From contig CM054184.1 in assembly GCA_028829895.1 (NCBI GenBank), positions 28,159,701 to 28,223,700 of the forward strand: a stretch of DNA of 64,000 nt, given 5' to 3'. The DNA comes from Sinotaia quadrata (lineage: Eukaryota > Mollusca > Gastropoda > Architaenioglossa > Viviparidae). Position 1 is the first letter of the stretch. Each line of letters starts with the position of its first letter. The notes beneath the pieces were generated by a model. It made no database searches. It worked only from the letters and a program-made list of their open reading frames with translations, and was not told where the DNA came from. Shown here one piece after another: positions 33,310 through 45,990 of the stretch. Both the position numbers and the translations under genes were made by a program.

Positions 33310-33835
33310 ACACTCTCTTTAATCTAGTCATTCAGCTTATTGGTTTACTGACTTGTCTCTCTAATCTAGTCACTGAACTGATTGGCATACAGAAATTTAC
33401 AGATTTGTCTCTCATCCATTTACTTCTCAAATCTAGTTACTCAGCTCGTTGATAAATAGAAATTTACAGGCTTATCTCTCTCTGTGTAATCTAATCATTC
33501 AAATTATTGTGAAACAGAAGTTTACAGATTTGTCTCTCATCCTTCTACTTCTCAAATCTAATTACTCAACTTATTGGAAAATAAAAGTTTACAGACCTGT
33601 CTCTATTCCAGTCACTCGCGTCATTGGTAAATGGAAGATTACAGAGTTTTCTCACTGTAGTTTAGTAACTCATCTCATTGATAAATATTGTCTCTCTCTA
33701 GTTTAGTGACATATCTGTCACTCACTTCATTGGTAAACAGAAGTCTGCAGAATACAGTCACTCATTAGAAAACAGAAGTTAACTGACTTATCTCTCTCTG
33801 ATCTAGTCAACCAACTCATTAGTGTCGTTCGACAG
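33310..33835. repeat. Degenerate about 50-60 bp minisatellite
   Basis: About nine units with TCTAGTCACTCAACTCATTG, GAAATTTACAGA and TTGTCTCTC. Confidence 0.85.
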
Positions 33836-34210
33836 TCAGATGACGTAACCTAGCTGTAGTGAGTACTTTGCAATCAATGTGTCTAAATGCATGCCCCTAC
33901 GTGTTGATTTTGTCCGAAAAAAAAAAAGAAACCTCTTCAAATACTACTCAGCCTCAGCTCCAAACACTAGACTCGAGGCTCAGGATAGGTAACTCATGCA
34001 CACAAAATGTTACAAACAAGTCATTTGTAGTTTCGATTGTTTCCCTTTAATCTGCAACACTCTACTAATAAGTCGTTTCGCTTATATTTTTTAATGTTTA
34101 AATTGACTAGCATAAAGATGAGAATAAAGAAAGTAACACACAAAACAATAAACCTAAAAGACAAGAGAAAACGTTTAATTGATGTGGACGCGAAAAATGA
34201 CACAAGAAAT
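33836..34210. other. Unique AT-rich stretch
   Basis: Small open frames occur on both strands (e.g. 34021-34203) without family features. Nothing supported. Confidence 0.4.
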
Positions 34211-34211
34211 A

Positions 34212-34790
34212 TATCACTTCACCGATCCACTCTTTTCACTTCCCCGTTAATATGGACAGTTTAACCCAGCCGTCCACCCGTTTCACTTCCCGTTAATATG
34301 GACAGTTTAACCCAGCCGTCCACTCTTTTCACTTCCCCGTTAATATGGACAGTTTAACCCAGCCGTCCACCCGTTTCACTTCCCGTTAATATGGACAGTT
34401 TAACTCAGCCCTCCACCTGTTCATTTCCCCGTTAATATGGACAGTTTAACTCAGCCGTCCACCTTTTCACTACCTCGTTAATATGGACAGTTTAACTCAG
34501 CCGTCCACCCGTTTCACTTCCCGTTAATATGGATGGTTTAACACAGCCGTCCACCCTTTTCACTTCCCGTTAATATGGATGGTTTAACCCAGCCGTCCAC
34601 CCTTTTCACTTCCCGTTAATATGGACAGTTTAACCCAGCCGTCCACCCTTTTCACTTCCCGTTAATATGGATGGTTTAACACAGCCGTCCACCCTTTTCA
34701 CTTCCCCGTTAATATGGATGGTTTAACAAAGCCGTCCACCCTTTTCACTTCCCCGTTAATATGGATGGTTTAACACAGCCGTCCACAACC
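34212..34790. repeat. 45-47 bp minisatellite
   Basis: About 13 copies of CCGTTAATATGGACAGTTTA plus ACCCAGCCGTCCACCC; later copies have GGATGG in place of GGACAG, showing higher-order variation. Confidence 0.96.
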
Positions 34791-34964
34791 TCCTAGTAAA
34801 TAATCATAAGAAATAAAAATGGTACTGACTACCATTTTATACTTTAGACAAAACAACCGTTTATAATACACACTGACAAGCACATATCATCGCTATCATC
34901 ATACTTCATGCTTCATACTTTAAATTAAAGCGTCTGTGCATGCCAGTCATATTGCGTTTTTTCA

Positions 34965-35060
34965 ACAGACAGAGAAATACAGAATAAGATAGAAAGCTGA
35001 TAGAACAGACCAACAGACAGAGAAATAAAGATTAAGATAAAGTTGATAGAACAGACCGAC
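34965..35060. repeat. Tandem duplication with CAACAGACAGAGAAATA
   Basis: Two copies of about 50 bp (CAGACAGAGAAATACAGAAT and CAGACAGAGAAATAAAGATT). Confidence 0.8.
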
Positions 35061-35229
35061 AGGATATGCAGGTGTTTATTCCTGCAGCATGTCTAGTGTC
35101 TGGCTATTTCTGTAACCATGGCACCGTCTTCTAGGTGATTGGTAAACTTTCAGCCATGTTATTTTTTGTAAAAGGAATGGCTTTATTTTTTATATATATG
35201 ATATAATTTGATTGGGGCTTACAGTTATG

Positions 35230-35770
35230 ACAATGAAGTTTCTTCAAATGTCAGATATATGATTCTGGAGTGAATTAAAATAGGATCATACAGTTAGATT
35301 AATATTAGATTCTTGAGTGAGTCAAAATAGGATTATACAGTTAGATTAGTATTAGATTCTTGAGTGAATTAAAATAGGATTATACAATTAGATTAGATAT
35401 TACATTCTTGAATTAAAATAGGATTATACTGTTAGATTAGTATTAGATATTAGATTCTGGAGTGAATTAAAATAGGATCATACAGTTAGATTAGATATTA
35501 GATTCTGGAGTGAATTAAAATAGGATCATACAGTTACATTAGATATTAGATTCTGGAGTGAATTAAAATAGGATCATACAGATCATACAGTTAGATTAGA
35601 TAGTATATATTAGATTCTGGAGTGAATTAAAATAGGATCATACAGTTAGATTAAATATTAGATTCTGAAGTGAATTAAAATAGGAACATACTGTTAGATT
35701 AGATATTAGATTCTGAAGTGAATTAAAATAGGAACATACTGTTAGATTAGATATTAGATTCTGTATTTCT
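35230..35770. repeat. About 48-bp minisatellite
   Basis: About 11 copies with AGTGAATTAAAATAGGATCA and TACAGTTAGATTAGATATTA. Confidence 0.95.
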
Positions 35771-35929
35771 GTTAGTATTGAGTCCCGAGTTCTGATAAGT
35801 TAGAATTCTATAATTGCGCTAATTTTGGGTCCTACAGATATTTAAATGTTGGATCTGCACTTCAATTAATGTTGGATCCTACAGTTCAGTTAATGAGGAG
35901 TAATGCGCTTAGGATCATTTGGGTACTCC

Positions 35930-36215
35930 AGAGAGCATTAATGTTTGGTCTTATAGCTACATTAGCCTGTTCTTGCTAGTACATTAATGTTTGGTCTTAT
36001 AGCTATATTAGCTTGTGCTTGCTAGTACATTAATGTTTGGTCTTATAGCTATATTAGCTTGTGCTTGCTAGTACATTAATGTTTGGTCTTATAGCTATAT
36101 TAGCTTGTGCTTGCTAGTACATTAATGTTTGGTCTTATAGCTATATTAGCTTGTGCTTGCTAGTACATTAATGTTTGGTCTTATAGCTATATTAGCTTGT
36201 TCTTGCTAGTACTGG
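35930..36215. repeat. 46-bp minisatellite
   Basis: Six copies of TTAATGTTTGGTCTTATAGC plus TATATTAGCTTGTGCTTGCTAG. It is flanked by diverged GGGTCCTACAGTTA repeats to about 36400. Confidence 0.96.
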
Positions 36216-36654
36216 GTCAATTCTGAAGTCCTACAGTTATGTTAATAGTGGGTCCTACAGGTTAGTTTGGTTGTGGGTCCTTCCGTTAGGTTAATAGTTA
36301 TGGACCCTACAGTAGTGTTACTTTGGTTTCCTACAAATAGCTTTGTAATAGGCATTATAGTTAGGCTAATTTGGGGTCTTTCAGTTAGATTAATATTGGG
36401 TCCAAGTATTATGCATCAATAATGTTGACATTTTATTTGATTATTTATTTTATATAAACACTCTCCATTTGTTGTAATATTCCCATATGTACAAATACAA
36501 AATGCTTACAGCTGAGTACTTTCATGTCATTATTATATCATTTAAAGCATACAAATGTGTTAATTAATCGGCCATTAAACCTCTCATTCAGATCATTCTT
36601 ATAAAAATATTTTACTCAAAATAAATATAAACACATACCACCCAAAGCTTTAAC

Positions 36655-37190
36655 AACAAACCAGCCAAATAATTATTACAAGAGATAGGCCACATAACTA
36701 CTCTCAGAAAGAGACCACATAATTACTACAAGAGATAGGCCACATAATTACTACAAGAGATAGGCCACATAACTACTACAAGAGATAGGCCACATAACTA
36801 CTCGCAGAAAGAGACCACATAATTACTACAAGAGATAGGTCACATAATTATAACCAGAATGAGATAGGTCACATAATTACAACCAGAAAGAGATAGGTCA
36901 CATAATTATAGCCAGAAAGAGATAGGTCATATAATTATAGCCAGAAAGAGATAGGTCACATAATTACAACCAGAAAGAGATAGGTCACATAATTATAGCC
37001 AGAAAGAGATAGGTCATATAATTATAGCCAGAAAGAGATAGGTCACATAATTATAGCCAGAAAGAGATAGGTCACATAATTATAGCCATAAAGAGTTAGG
37101 AAACTTAATTAATATAAGAAAGAGATAGGTCATATTTATAACCAGAAAGATATAGGCCGCCCAATTATTATAAGAAAGAGCTAAATTATT
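36655..37190. repeat. About 28-30 bp minisatellite
   Basis: About 17 copies of AGAGATAGGTCACATAATTA plus TAGCCAGAA or CTACA. Confidence 0.95.
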
Positions 37191-37194
37191 TTCT

Positions 37195-37730
37195 GCATTT
37201 ATACAAATAATCACGAAACATTCATTAGCCGGCCAGAGGGACGGATAAAGTGGATTAATGTAGATGCATTATATATTGATTGATGAATTTTGTTATCAAA
37301 CAAATTCAGACAGTTAACATGCCACTTAAATTGCTGACCATGCATTTTGAATGGAATTGCAGAGTCATTTTCCATGGACGGAGAATCTCAAATCTTGGAA
37401 GACACCTGCCAGTTCTCACCACTCTCGCCCACCAGTTCCACACGTATTGAAAACGCGTGGTTTTAGAGAATGAACAGGCTCGACCCATACAACATTTTGT
37501 GTAGCAATATATATATATATATTATTTAAAATGCAATATTTATTTACTTGAGCAGGTGTATCTGTACTCTGTTTTGTGTGTGTGCGTGCGTGCGCTCGCT
37601 AGATTAAAAACACAAAATAATATGTAGTTAAATTAGTTAAGTAAATAGATGAAGTTAGATAAATAGATAGACAGACAGATGTCTGGACACAGATGGATAG
37701 ATAGACAAACAAACAAACAAAGAGATGTAT
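37195..37730. other. Partly unique block
   Basis: 37270-37449 is an open plus-strand frame of about 57 codons with less AT-rich content, no family recognised. AT and AGAT simple repeats follow. Confidence 0.3.
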
Positions 37731-37734
37731 AGAT

Positions 37735-37815
37735 AGATAAGGAAAAAGGAAAGAAGAAAGGAAGAAAGGAAAGAAGAAAGGAAGAAAGGAAAGAAGAAAG
37801 GAAGAAAGGAAAGAA
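37735..37815. repeat. (GAAGAAAGGAAA)n purine repeat
   Basis: About seven 12-bp units. Confidence 0.93.
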
Positions 37816-38204
37816 TAAACTCAAATTACAGCTTTGTAAGAAGCAATAAGACAAAAATTAACATAAAACTTGGCCTAAGTCTGAAACATTTCAACACTGA
37901 GAATGAATATATCACACAGACTAAATTAAATTAAAAGTCGCAAAGCCCGGACCACCATTCGTCCTTCTTAGGAAGTTAGCCTGGCCAAACATGGCCGGAA
38001 AATGTTGGTTGAAGAGATCAAGACACAGGACTCGAGATTCATTTAGTTTTGAAAACTATCGCATCATTGATTATAACGATTTTGTCTGGAGGTCACACAG
38101 GGCTGCAACTAGGAGGTGATGTATTTCAGGCGCTATTAGACTGACTTGGAGTTCAAAACCTATACATTTTTATACAAGGACCTCGCTGACATTTTCCACA
38201 ACTT

Positions 38205-38670
38205 TAAAATACAAATGATATCTGGTTAATTTGGAGATTATAGTAAGTTAAATGTATTTAAAATTATCTAGTTAATTTGGCGAGTATAGTAAGTTAAATG
38301 TATTTAAAATTATCTAGTTAATTTGGCGAGTATAGTAAGTTAAATGTATTTAAAATTATCTAGTTAATTTGGCGAGTATAGTAAGTTAAATGTATTTAAA
38401 ATTATCTAGTTAATTTGGCGAGTATAGTAAGTTAAATGTATTTAAAATTATCTAGTTAATTTGGCGAGTATCGTAAGTTAAATGTATTTAAAATTATCTA
38501 GTTAATTTGGCAATTATAGGAAGTTAAATGTATTTAAAATTATCTAGTTAATTTGGCAATTATAGTAGGTTAAATATATTTTATATTATCTAGTTGCTTT
38601 GTCAGTTTAATAGGCTAAATGTATTTTAAATTATCTAGTTGGTTTGGCCGTTATAGTAGGATAAAAGAAT
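38205..38670. repeat. 46-bp minisatellite
   Basis: About ten copies of ATCTAGTTAATTTGGCGAGT plus ATAGTAAGTTAAATGTATTT. Copies decay at the 3' end. Confidence 0.95.
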
Positions 38671-39059
38671 TTTAAACTGTTGTATTATTTTGCAGTTTAG
38701 TGAAAATGTCTACTCTTATGACAAAAATAATGAAATGCTGGCTCTAATAATAAACAACCGACTCTGATAATAATAAGACTTCCTATGGAGATTGGGGCAG
38801 AATATGACATGTCTGAAATGGTAAATATATTTTGTAAATAATGATTTGCAAATTCTACTTATTACAAATTTCAATTGTATTTTTTCTTGCAGATGTTTGT
38901 ATTTTAAAATGACTTGAAATTGTAGTGTTATTCTTGGTATCGAGCAAACGCATGTAAAGAAATTCAAATGAGAACCAAGAATAAAATTACAGACTTAGCA
39001 CTTAGTAAACCATGAGCTGATGTGCACAAACACTTGTATATTTCACAGCTTCGGAAATC

Positions 39060-39395
39060 AAAAGTTCCACCAGGCAAAATTCCATCTACATTGAGAGCTT
39101 CAGTATTATCTTCAGTTTAGAGACCTTGGCCCTGATTAACCTTGGTCTAAAAGGTACTGTCACTTGAGCATTGCCAGACAGTTGCAAGAAACCCAGTTGG
39201 TCAAGAAGACAACGGAAAAGGGGAGGCAAGCAGTAGACTTCACCCGAGCCAGAACTATTTGGAAAGAGATACAGAAACGCCATGTGGGTATTACACGTGA
39301 CGCAGACAAGACGGTCTGTGACGGAAAGGGTGATTTTTCGGACCTGAGAATACTGTCTAGGAGACCAGCATTGGTACGTGAAATTCACCAGTAAT
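39060..39395 (+). pseudogene. Possible coding or transposon-derived fragment, unidentified
   Basis: A less AT-rich, non-tandem block with an open plus-strand frame (39164-39394) whose translation (containing TRARTIWKEIQKRHVG and ILSRRPALVREIHQ) has protein-like composition. I do not recognise the family. It lies 300 bp from a family-1 repeat, so a decayed mobile element is plausible. Confidence 0.2.
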
Positions 39396-39699
39396 TCGGT
39401 GTTTCTGCCAAGTGGAGAAGTCTAGGAACAGACGAACTAACAGAGTAATGAGTGACTCATGCATTAAGTACAACAAACATAGATAGCTGATTTCTGTGTA
39501 AGAATTCCTTTTGAATTGGAACTGTAACCCATGACACTTAGTTAACAGAGTGTAACACCAGAACAGTGTATGTGTAACCAAGTTCCTGACAAAAAAAAAC
39601 TGTGAATATTCGAACATTCCAGCAAAGAGTGAAATGAAAGACTTTTCCAAGCTTGTTCATCTGTAGCCAGCATTGCACACCAACCGACCGTCCAGGCCG

Positions 39700-40365
39700 T
39701 AGATGGAGACAATGATCAGGGGAATGCGTACTTATGCTTGTGTCATGTGTCTGTAATTGTTCCTTGATTTAATGTATTTCTGATTCTGATTCTTTTCTTA
39801 TAGTCTAGTTTATAGTGATTATAATAAGATATAATTTTCTTGATTATTTGAAGACCTAGTAATTGTTCTAGGCAAAACTATTGAAATTATTCATTTTTCT
39901 GACTGTATAACTTTCTAGTAATTGTTCTAGGGAATTAACACATGATTAATATTCTTAATTAGAAGTGATAAGCTTTGAGAGATCTGTGAATCTCTGATAT
40001 CTCGCCTTGAGTGTAATTTAATTGTTACTCTATTTGTAACTGATTGATTATTGTTCTTTTCTTTTAATAAATTGTTATTATCTTACCTATCCACTCTCGT
40101 CATTTCTGAAGAGGGGTAAATGTGTAGATAACGGTGAGGGCTCAGCCAATGACGTAATAACGACGACAAAGACGGTCTAAAGACACATTTCTTAGGGTAG
40201 GTCCATCATCGAATGGGGAGATAAATGTGAGGGCCGAGACAACGACTCTTAGAGTGACGAGAATAGTTCAGCTAGGGCCGGTTATCTTGGACAAGTAACA
40301 CTTGGGGGAAGAAGGTAATTAGTGACGTACCCCAGGGCTTGACAAAGACCCTGTCACGGACATAG
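39700..40365 (+). mobile_element. Interspersed repeat family 1, copy B
   Basis: The reverse complement of 39960-40360 matches copy A at about 32735-33215. On the plus strand AATAAATTGTT is followed by CCTATCCACTCTCGTCATTT and GATAACGGTGAGGGCTCAGC. Inverted orientation relative to copy A. The upstream boundary is uncertain. Confidence 0.62.
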
Positions 40366-40460
40366 TGTATGATTGCAGGAGAAATTGAATGTGGAGAGAT
40401 AATTATTAAAATATGAATTTCATCACACATTAAGCAATCAGACACAATATCCATTCACAG

Positions 40461-40605
40461 ATAGATAGATAGATAGATAGATAGGTAGATAGATAGATAT
40501 ATAGGTAGGTAGATAGATAGATATATAGGTAGGTAGATAGATAGATAGATATATAGGTAGGTAGATAGATAGATAGGTAGACAGATAGATAGATAGATGA
40601 GAGAC
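40461..40605. repeat. (ATAG)n compound microsatellite
   Basis: Interrupted ATAG/GTAG tetranucleotide tract. A smaller (TCTA)n is at about 40977-41000. Confidence 0.96.
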
Positions 40606-41000
40606 CTATAGCCTATCATTACCAGTACCACTTTTCAGTGTAGCGACCAATAATCTTCATACTTTTTTCACTGAACACAAAATGTAATCTACCACAACCG
40701 TATTTAATGTACGGAACTACAAATATTTTATTGTCACATTTTACTGTATGAGACCTGTAATCTGTCACTACCATTTGTCACTCACCATGTGAAACCTTTG
40801 AGATAATTTCACATGAAATGGAGATGAAATTCATTTATAGTTACATAGTGTATGATAGGTCATAACAATCATAAGAAATAAATGATACACGCAACATAAA
40901 CAGCCACATTACTTGTCGTATGAAAACAGGATTTATAAGAATGTGTTGTATTATAAATGCCAGAAATAAGTAATAATCTATCTATCTATCTATCTATCTG

Positions 41001-41535
41001 AGCGCGCGCAAAATACCACCTTTGCGTTGTTTATAAATTTCTTGTAGCTCTTTTACTTCCCATAATTTTCTTCCCTAAAGAACGTTAGCTGCAAATTGCA
41101 GTCATGCATCATATAATGAAGGGATTCACACGATTTGTTTTCCTTTCCAGACAGACTCTATTCTGTTACACTAGATCCCAATTAATAATAATAAGGGATT
41201 CAATCCGGTGGTCGCTGCATACTCAGGAAGTGTTATCGACATTGACTTCGGCAGAGTAGCCGCCCGTTTGCTGACGTAGAGAGCGAGAGTGGCACTGGAG
41301 TATACGGGATAAAATAGTTTCGATTATTTGTACGTTGGACTAGCGACACTGACAAAAACTGCGTCATCATTGTTCCACAACTTTGCAGAGTTATCTCTCT
41401 TTTCACACTCTAGTCGTGTGTGTGCTCGCGTTGGCCTCTGAGATTTCTGTTCTTTGTATCTGATTGCTAGTTTGTACGTGTTGTGTGCAGTGCGGTTGTC
41501 TGAATTTGAATATTGCATGCGTATTTGCTTGAACG
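41001..41535. other. Unique, moderately GC block
   Basis: Non-tandem sequence (e.g. around 41200-41300) that could be promoter or exon material. No frame with family features was found. Confidence 0.3.
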
Positions 41536-41695
41536 TGTACACATATTATAAATGTGTATATTTGTATGTATACACATATATTATACATGTGTTATGTATA
41601 CATATTATACATGTGTATATTTGTATACACATATTATACATGTAATATGTATACACATATTATACATGTGGGTATATTTGTATGTAACTATGTTT
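41535..41695. repeat. Palindromic TATACATGTG/TATACACATA repeat
   Basis: Four or five units of about 30 bp made of ATACACATATTATACATGTG, largely self-complementary. Confidence 0.88.
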
Positions 41696-41737
41696 TACAG
41701 CTTTTCTATCCGTGCAGCATACAGTGGTGGTGGTAGA

Positions 41738-41980
41738 AAATTGATTTATTGGAAACCCATCCCCTGGAATCTTCTCAAATACACTCTTTATTGGAAAACC
41801 ATCCCCTGGAATCTTTTCAAAAACGCTTTATTGGAAAACCATCCCCTGGAATCTTCTCAAAAAAACTCTTTATTGGAAAACCATCCCCTGGAATCTCAAA
41901 AACGCTTTATTGGAAAACCATCCCCTAGAATCTTCTCAAAAAAACTCTTTATTGGAAAACCATCCCCTGGAATCTTGTAG
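41738..41980. repeat. About 42-bp minisatellite
   Basis: Six copies of TATTGGAAAACCATCCCCTG plus GAATCTTCTCAAAAAAACTCT, length-variable at the A run. Confidence 0.95.
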
Positions 41981-42149
41981 TTCACACTTGAACTTGTAAG
42001 ATATTTTTTTTAACAGTTCTTCATTTTCTTTCCAAGCTGCCGAGTGCTAAAGAATTAACATATTTGTAATTTGGAGTTTATTTCTATAAATATTTCTTAT
42101 CTACGCTTTCCGATCCCCGATCTGTTTCAGCGTTTTATCTCACCATTAT

Positions 42150-42290
42150 TGCTGCCTACAAGCGTTACTCACGATTATTGTCGCCTAGAAACGTTGCTCG
42201 TCATTATTGCTCCCTAGAAACGTTGCTCGTCATTATTGCTCCCTAGAAACGTTGCTCGTCATTATTGTTGCCTAGAAACGTTGCTAATCA
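42150..42290. repeat. About 31-bp minisatellite
   Basis: Five copies of GTTGCTCGTCATTATTGCTC plus CCTAGAAAC. Confidence 0.93.
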
Positions 42291-42639
42291 AAGTGTATTT
42301 TTTGTCGAAATTATTTCATTCCTAGTAGAGTGGTCCCATAGCGCTGCCAAACACTTGTGAATACAATTTCTGGTTTGATTTTCGAAATATAAATATAACT
42401 TAGATGCATAGATCAGAGATAAACATTACCAAAAGGATAAAAAGATAAATATAAGACAGACAGAGTAAACATAAATATCAAATAAATAAAATACCCGCAG
42501 ATAAACGTTTTACAAAATGTGGTAAAATGATTTTTTAAAAATTAAAATATAGAATACTTTAAAGAGACAATGATGAGGTAAAACAAATATCAAGTGACAT
42601 AAGGAAACATATCATTAAACTCGTTCAAGATTAACAGTG

Positions 42640-43070
42640 AGAAACTGATAATATCAAATGCATTAACGAGACAGAGAAACTGATAATATCAAATGCATTA
42701 ACGAGACAGAGATAAAATAATATCAAATGCATTAACGAGACAGAGATAAAATAATATCAAATGCATTAACGAGACAGAGAAACTGATAATATCAAATGCA
42801 TTAAAGAGAGAGATAAAATAATATCAAATGCATTAATGAGACAGAGATAAAATAATATCAAATGCATTTTAGAGACAGAGGTAAACATCATATCAAATGC
42901 TTTAAAGAGACAGAGAAAAAATAATATCAAATGCATTTTAGAGACAGAGGTAAACATCATATCAAATGCATTAACGAGACAGAGATAAAATAATATCAAA
43001 TGCATTTTAGAGACAGAGGTAAACATCATATCAAATGCTTTAAAGAGACAGAGATAAACACAGCCCAAAA
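42640..43070. repeat. About 33-bp minisatellite
   Basis: About 13 copies of AATATCAAATGCATTAACGA plus GACAGAGATAAA, with ATTTTAGAGACAGAGGTAAACATC variants in a higher-order order. Confidence 0.95.
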
Positions 43071-43572
43071 GAGAGAGCCCAGCGTCAACATGCAGTGATG
43101 TGTGATACATCACAGTTTCAAGAGCAGTTGGACAAGATAAACCCGGGATATTGATGTCAGCAAAGCCGATTGGAAACTGATGACGGGGCAAAGCGTAAAG
43201 TTAAGGCAATTCGTCGATATTTCATTCAGACATAGGAGGGTGGAGCTTGCATCCCGAAGTACTCTGACGCATTTGCTTTCAATAAAACCAATCAGTGTTT
43301 TTCAAGAGCTACCTCATAATACCATTCACAATGTATCATGTTCAAGGTGATTAACTGGCATTAATTAGAGGGGACGCCTTTCACACCTTATGTAGACGTA
43401 CAGCGAAAGAAAGACAAATCAGGAAAATACTGAACTATGACTTTTAAGGAACGGTAGAAAGTGAGTATTAATACCCACCCAATTAGTTAACAATTAGCGT
43501 GTATCTTTCCAAGTATAAGATATTTTTATGTATACATTCTGTTTCTAAACTACGCCTCACTAATGACTACTG

Positions 43573-43745
43573 ATGTATAACATACCAAATAACCATTAAT
43601 GAATAGCACAAGATCTAGATTGCAATAATGTACCAAATAACCATTAATGAATAGCACAAGATCTAGATTGCAATAATGTACCAAATAACCATTAATGAAT
43701 AGCACAAGATCTAGATTGCAATAATGTATCAAATAATGATTAGCA
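43573..43745. repeat. 48-bp minisatellite
   Basis: Three near-identical copies of ACCAAATAACCATTAATGAA plus TAGCACAAGATCTAGATTGC. More diverged relatives (ACGTACCA...ATTATTGAA) continue to about 44480. Confidence 0.93.
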
Positions 43746-44485
43746 AATAGCGCTAGATTTAGATTATATTAATATACCAGCTGAACTTTATTGTGTTGTG
43801 TGAGATCAAGAATATAAAATCAAACAACTGAGCAGTTGAAGATTTGGATGTTAATTACGTACCAGGTGGCAATGGCGAATGAGTCAATTATTGAATATCC
43901 CGAGATATGGATGATAATAACGGACCAGTCAATTAATGAAAAGCAAAATATTTTGAGATATTAACGTACAAACTAATTATTGAAAAGCTTAAGATTAAGA
44001 CAGTAATAGCGTACCAAGTAATTATTGATTGGTGCTAAAGTACGATAAAAATAACGTACTAATTAATTTTGGAATAACGTGAGATTTTGATGATTAAAAC
44101 GAAGCAAGTAATTATTGCATAAAGCGAAGCATTGACGGTAATAATGGATAAAAGAATTATTTTAACAGCGTGTGATTTAGATAGTTATAATACTAATTGT
44201 CTGATTAACGCGATAATTTTTAATAATAATAAATAATAATAAACCATATAATTATTTCTGCAACGCGAGATTTGGGTTGTCATAACATACTTGTAATCAT
44301 TAATACTGAAAAATGAAATGTAGTCAACTATAATGTACCAGCTAATAATTGTATCGACTAGAGCAAGATGGAAGACAATAGTGTATAATCATTATAGCGA
44401 ATAAAGCAATTTGGATGATATAATGTACAAACCAATCATTATACCGAATAAATCAAGATGGACGACAATATCGTGCATGCCATTC
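43746..44485. repeat. Ancient decayed continuation of the 48-bp array
   Basis: Irregular segments of 45-60 bp that repeat the order ATAACGTACCA, TAATTATTGAA and GCAAGAT. This suggests a very old array flanking the young 43.6-kb copies. Confidence 0.5.
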
Positions 44486-44799
44486 ATTATAGAGAATCTA
44501 ACAAGATGGCCGATCATAACGTTGTTACAAGCTTGAGCTTTATGCTGTTGGTTTACAGTGGGATCCTTTCGCTGTCGAAAAGTCATTAACTACGGATATC
44601 AGGTTAGAAGAAGCCCTACCAGTCAGTCAAAATCTGTCAGAGTCAATTTCACACAACTGAAGTGTCAATAAAAACCGTCTGAAGCACCATGCTTTATTGA
44701 AGCCGTCGCTTTTAATGTGCTCATGAGTGATTTTCTCTACAAGACAGCAAAAATCGCCACGATTATTTCCAGTTCTAATAAAATCAAGTGCGAAATAAA

Positions 44800-44899
<100 letters not shown>

Positions 44900-45144
44900 T
44901 TCTTAGTTGTAGATAGACATATCGAAAGATGAATAATTATAAAGGAAGATAAACGCATAGATACAAAGATGACACAACTGATACTTGTTTTAAAATCAAT
45001 AGTTAACTGTTAGCCTAATTGGCCTAAACGTAAAGATCGATTAATTATCAACCTTTACTTCATTTGGCCAGGACTCATAGTGATTATTAATTTTGGCCTA
45101 ATTGAGGCAGACAGGCATATCAGTTAGAATCTTTACCAAAATGC

Positions 45145-45290
45145 CCTAGTCTTGGAGCGACGTATGATAAACATTTGGCCTAAATGCGCTAGACTTGGAA
45201 TGACGTATGATAAACATTTGGCCTAAATGCGCTAGACTTGGAATGACGTATGATAAACATTTGGCCTAAATGCGCTAGACATGGAAATGT
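45145..45290. repeat. 46-bp minisatellite
   Basis: Three copies of GATAAACATTTGGCCTAAAT plus GCGCTAGACTTGGAATGACGTAT. Confidence 0.94.
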
Positions 45291-45295
45291 TTTCT

Positions 45296-45505
45296 ACCTA
45301 CGGTGACGATAAATGTTTGTCTTTAATGTTGTGGAAGAGAGAAAACGTTTACTGAGCAAGCATATCTACCAAGTGAGACGAGTGGTGTCATCTTGAGAAT
45401 TATTAATAACGTAAATTAAGATTATCCTTCACTGTAATTAGATATGGATGATTAATTAATTAATGATAATCTTAACCATTAACTAGGTGGCGTTGGCCTC
45501 ACAAA
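45296..45505 (+). mobile_element. Interspersed repeat family 2, copy 2
   Basis: Aligns with 50003-50200 (TTGTGGAAGAGA, CACCAAGTGAG, GAGAATTATTAATAA, ATGGATGATTAAT) and at its 3' end with the reverse complement of 24048-24150 (CATTAACTAGGTGGCGTTGG). No coding content. Confidence 0.7.
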
Positions 45506-45634
45506 GAGTATAACAATCGTATGTTGCAGTAAATGCAACAAGAATCCTTTGTTGCAAAATGGTAACAAATCTCTTTACCACATCAGTGAGCGGTCCTTAC
45601 CTATCCTGCATTAAAAGTTACAAAGCCTTCATTA

Positions 45635-45990
45635 TCACAACTGGCTCTACCAAACATAAACACATTTCATTATCACCGCTGGCTTTACAAGTCACAAACA
45701 CATTTCATTATCACCACTGGCTTTACAAGTCACAAACACATTTCATTATCACCACTGGCTTTACAAGTCACAAACACATTTCAATTATCACCACTGGCTT
45801 TACAAGTCACAAACACATTTCAATTATCACCACTAATCACCACTGGCTTTACAAGTCACAAACACATTTCAATTATCACCACTGGCTTTACAAGTCACAA
45901 ACACATTTCAATTATCACCACTGGCTTTACAAGTCACAAACACATTTCAATTATCACCACTGGCTTTACAAGTCACACACACGTTTCAGT
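45635..45990. repeat. 40-41 bp minisatellite
   Basis: Eight copies of ATCACCACTGGCTTTACAAG plus TCACAAACACATTTCAATT. Confidence 0.96.

Noticed and set aside
37270..37449. 57-codon plus-strand open frame with protein-like composition
   Set aside because: No family recognised, no conserved motif and no convincing splice sites. The overlapping minus-strand frame is equally unsupported.
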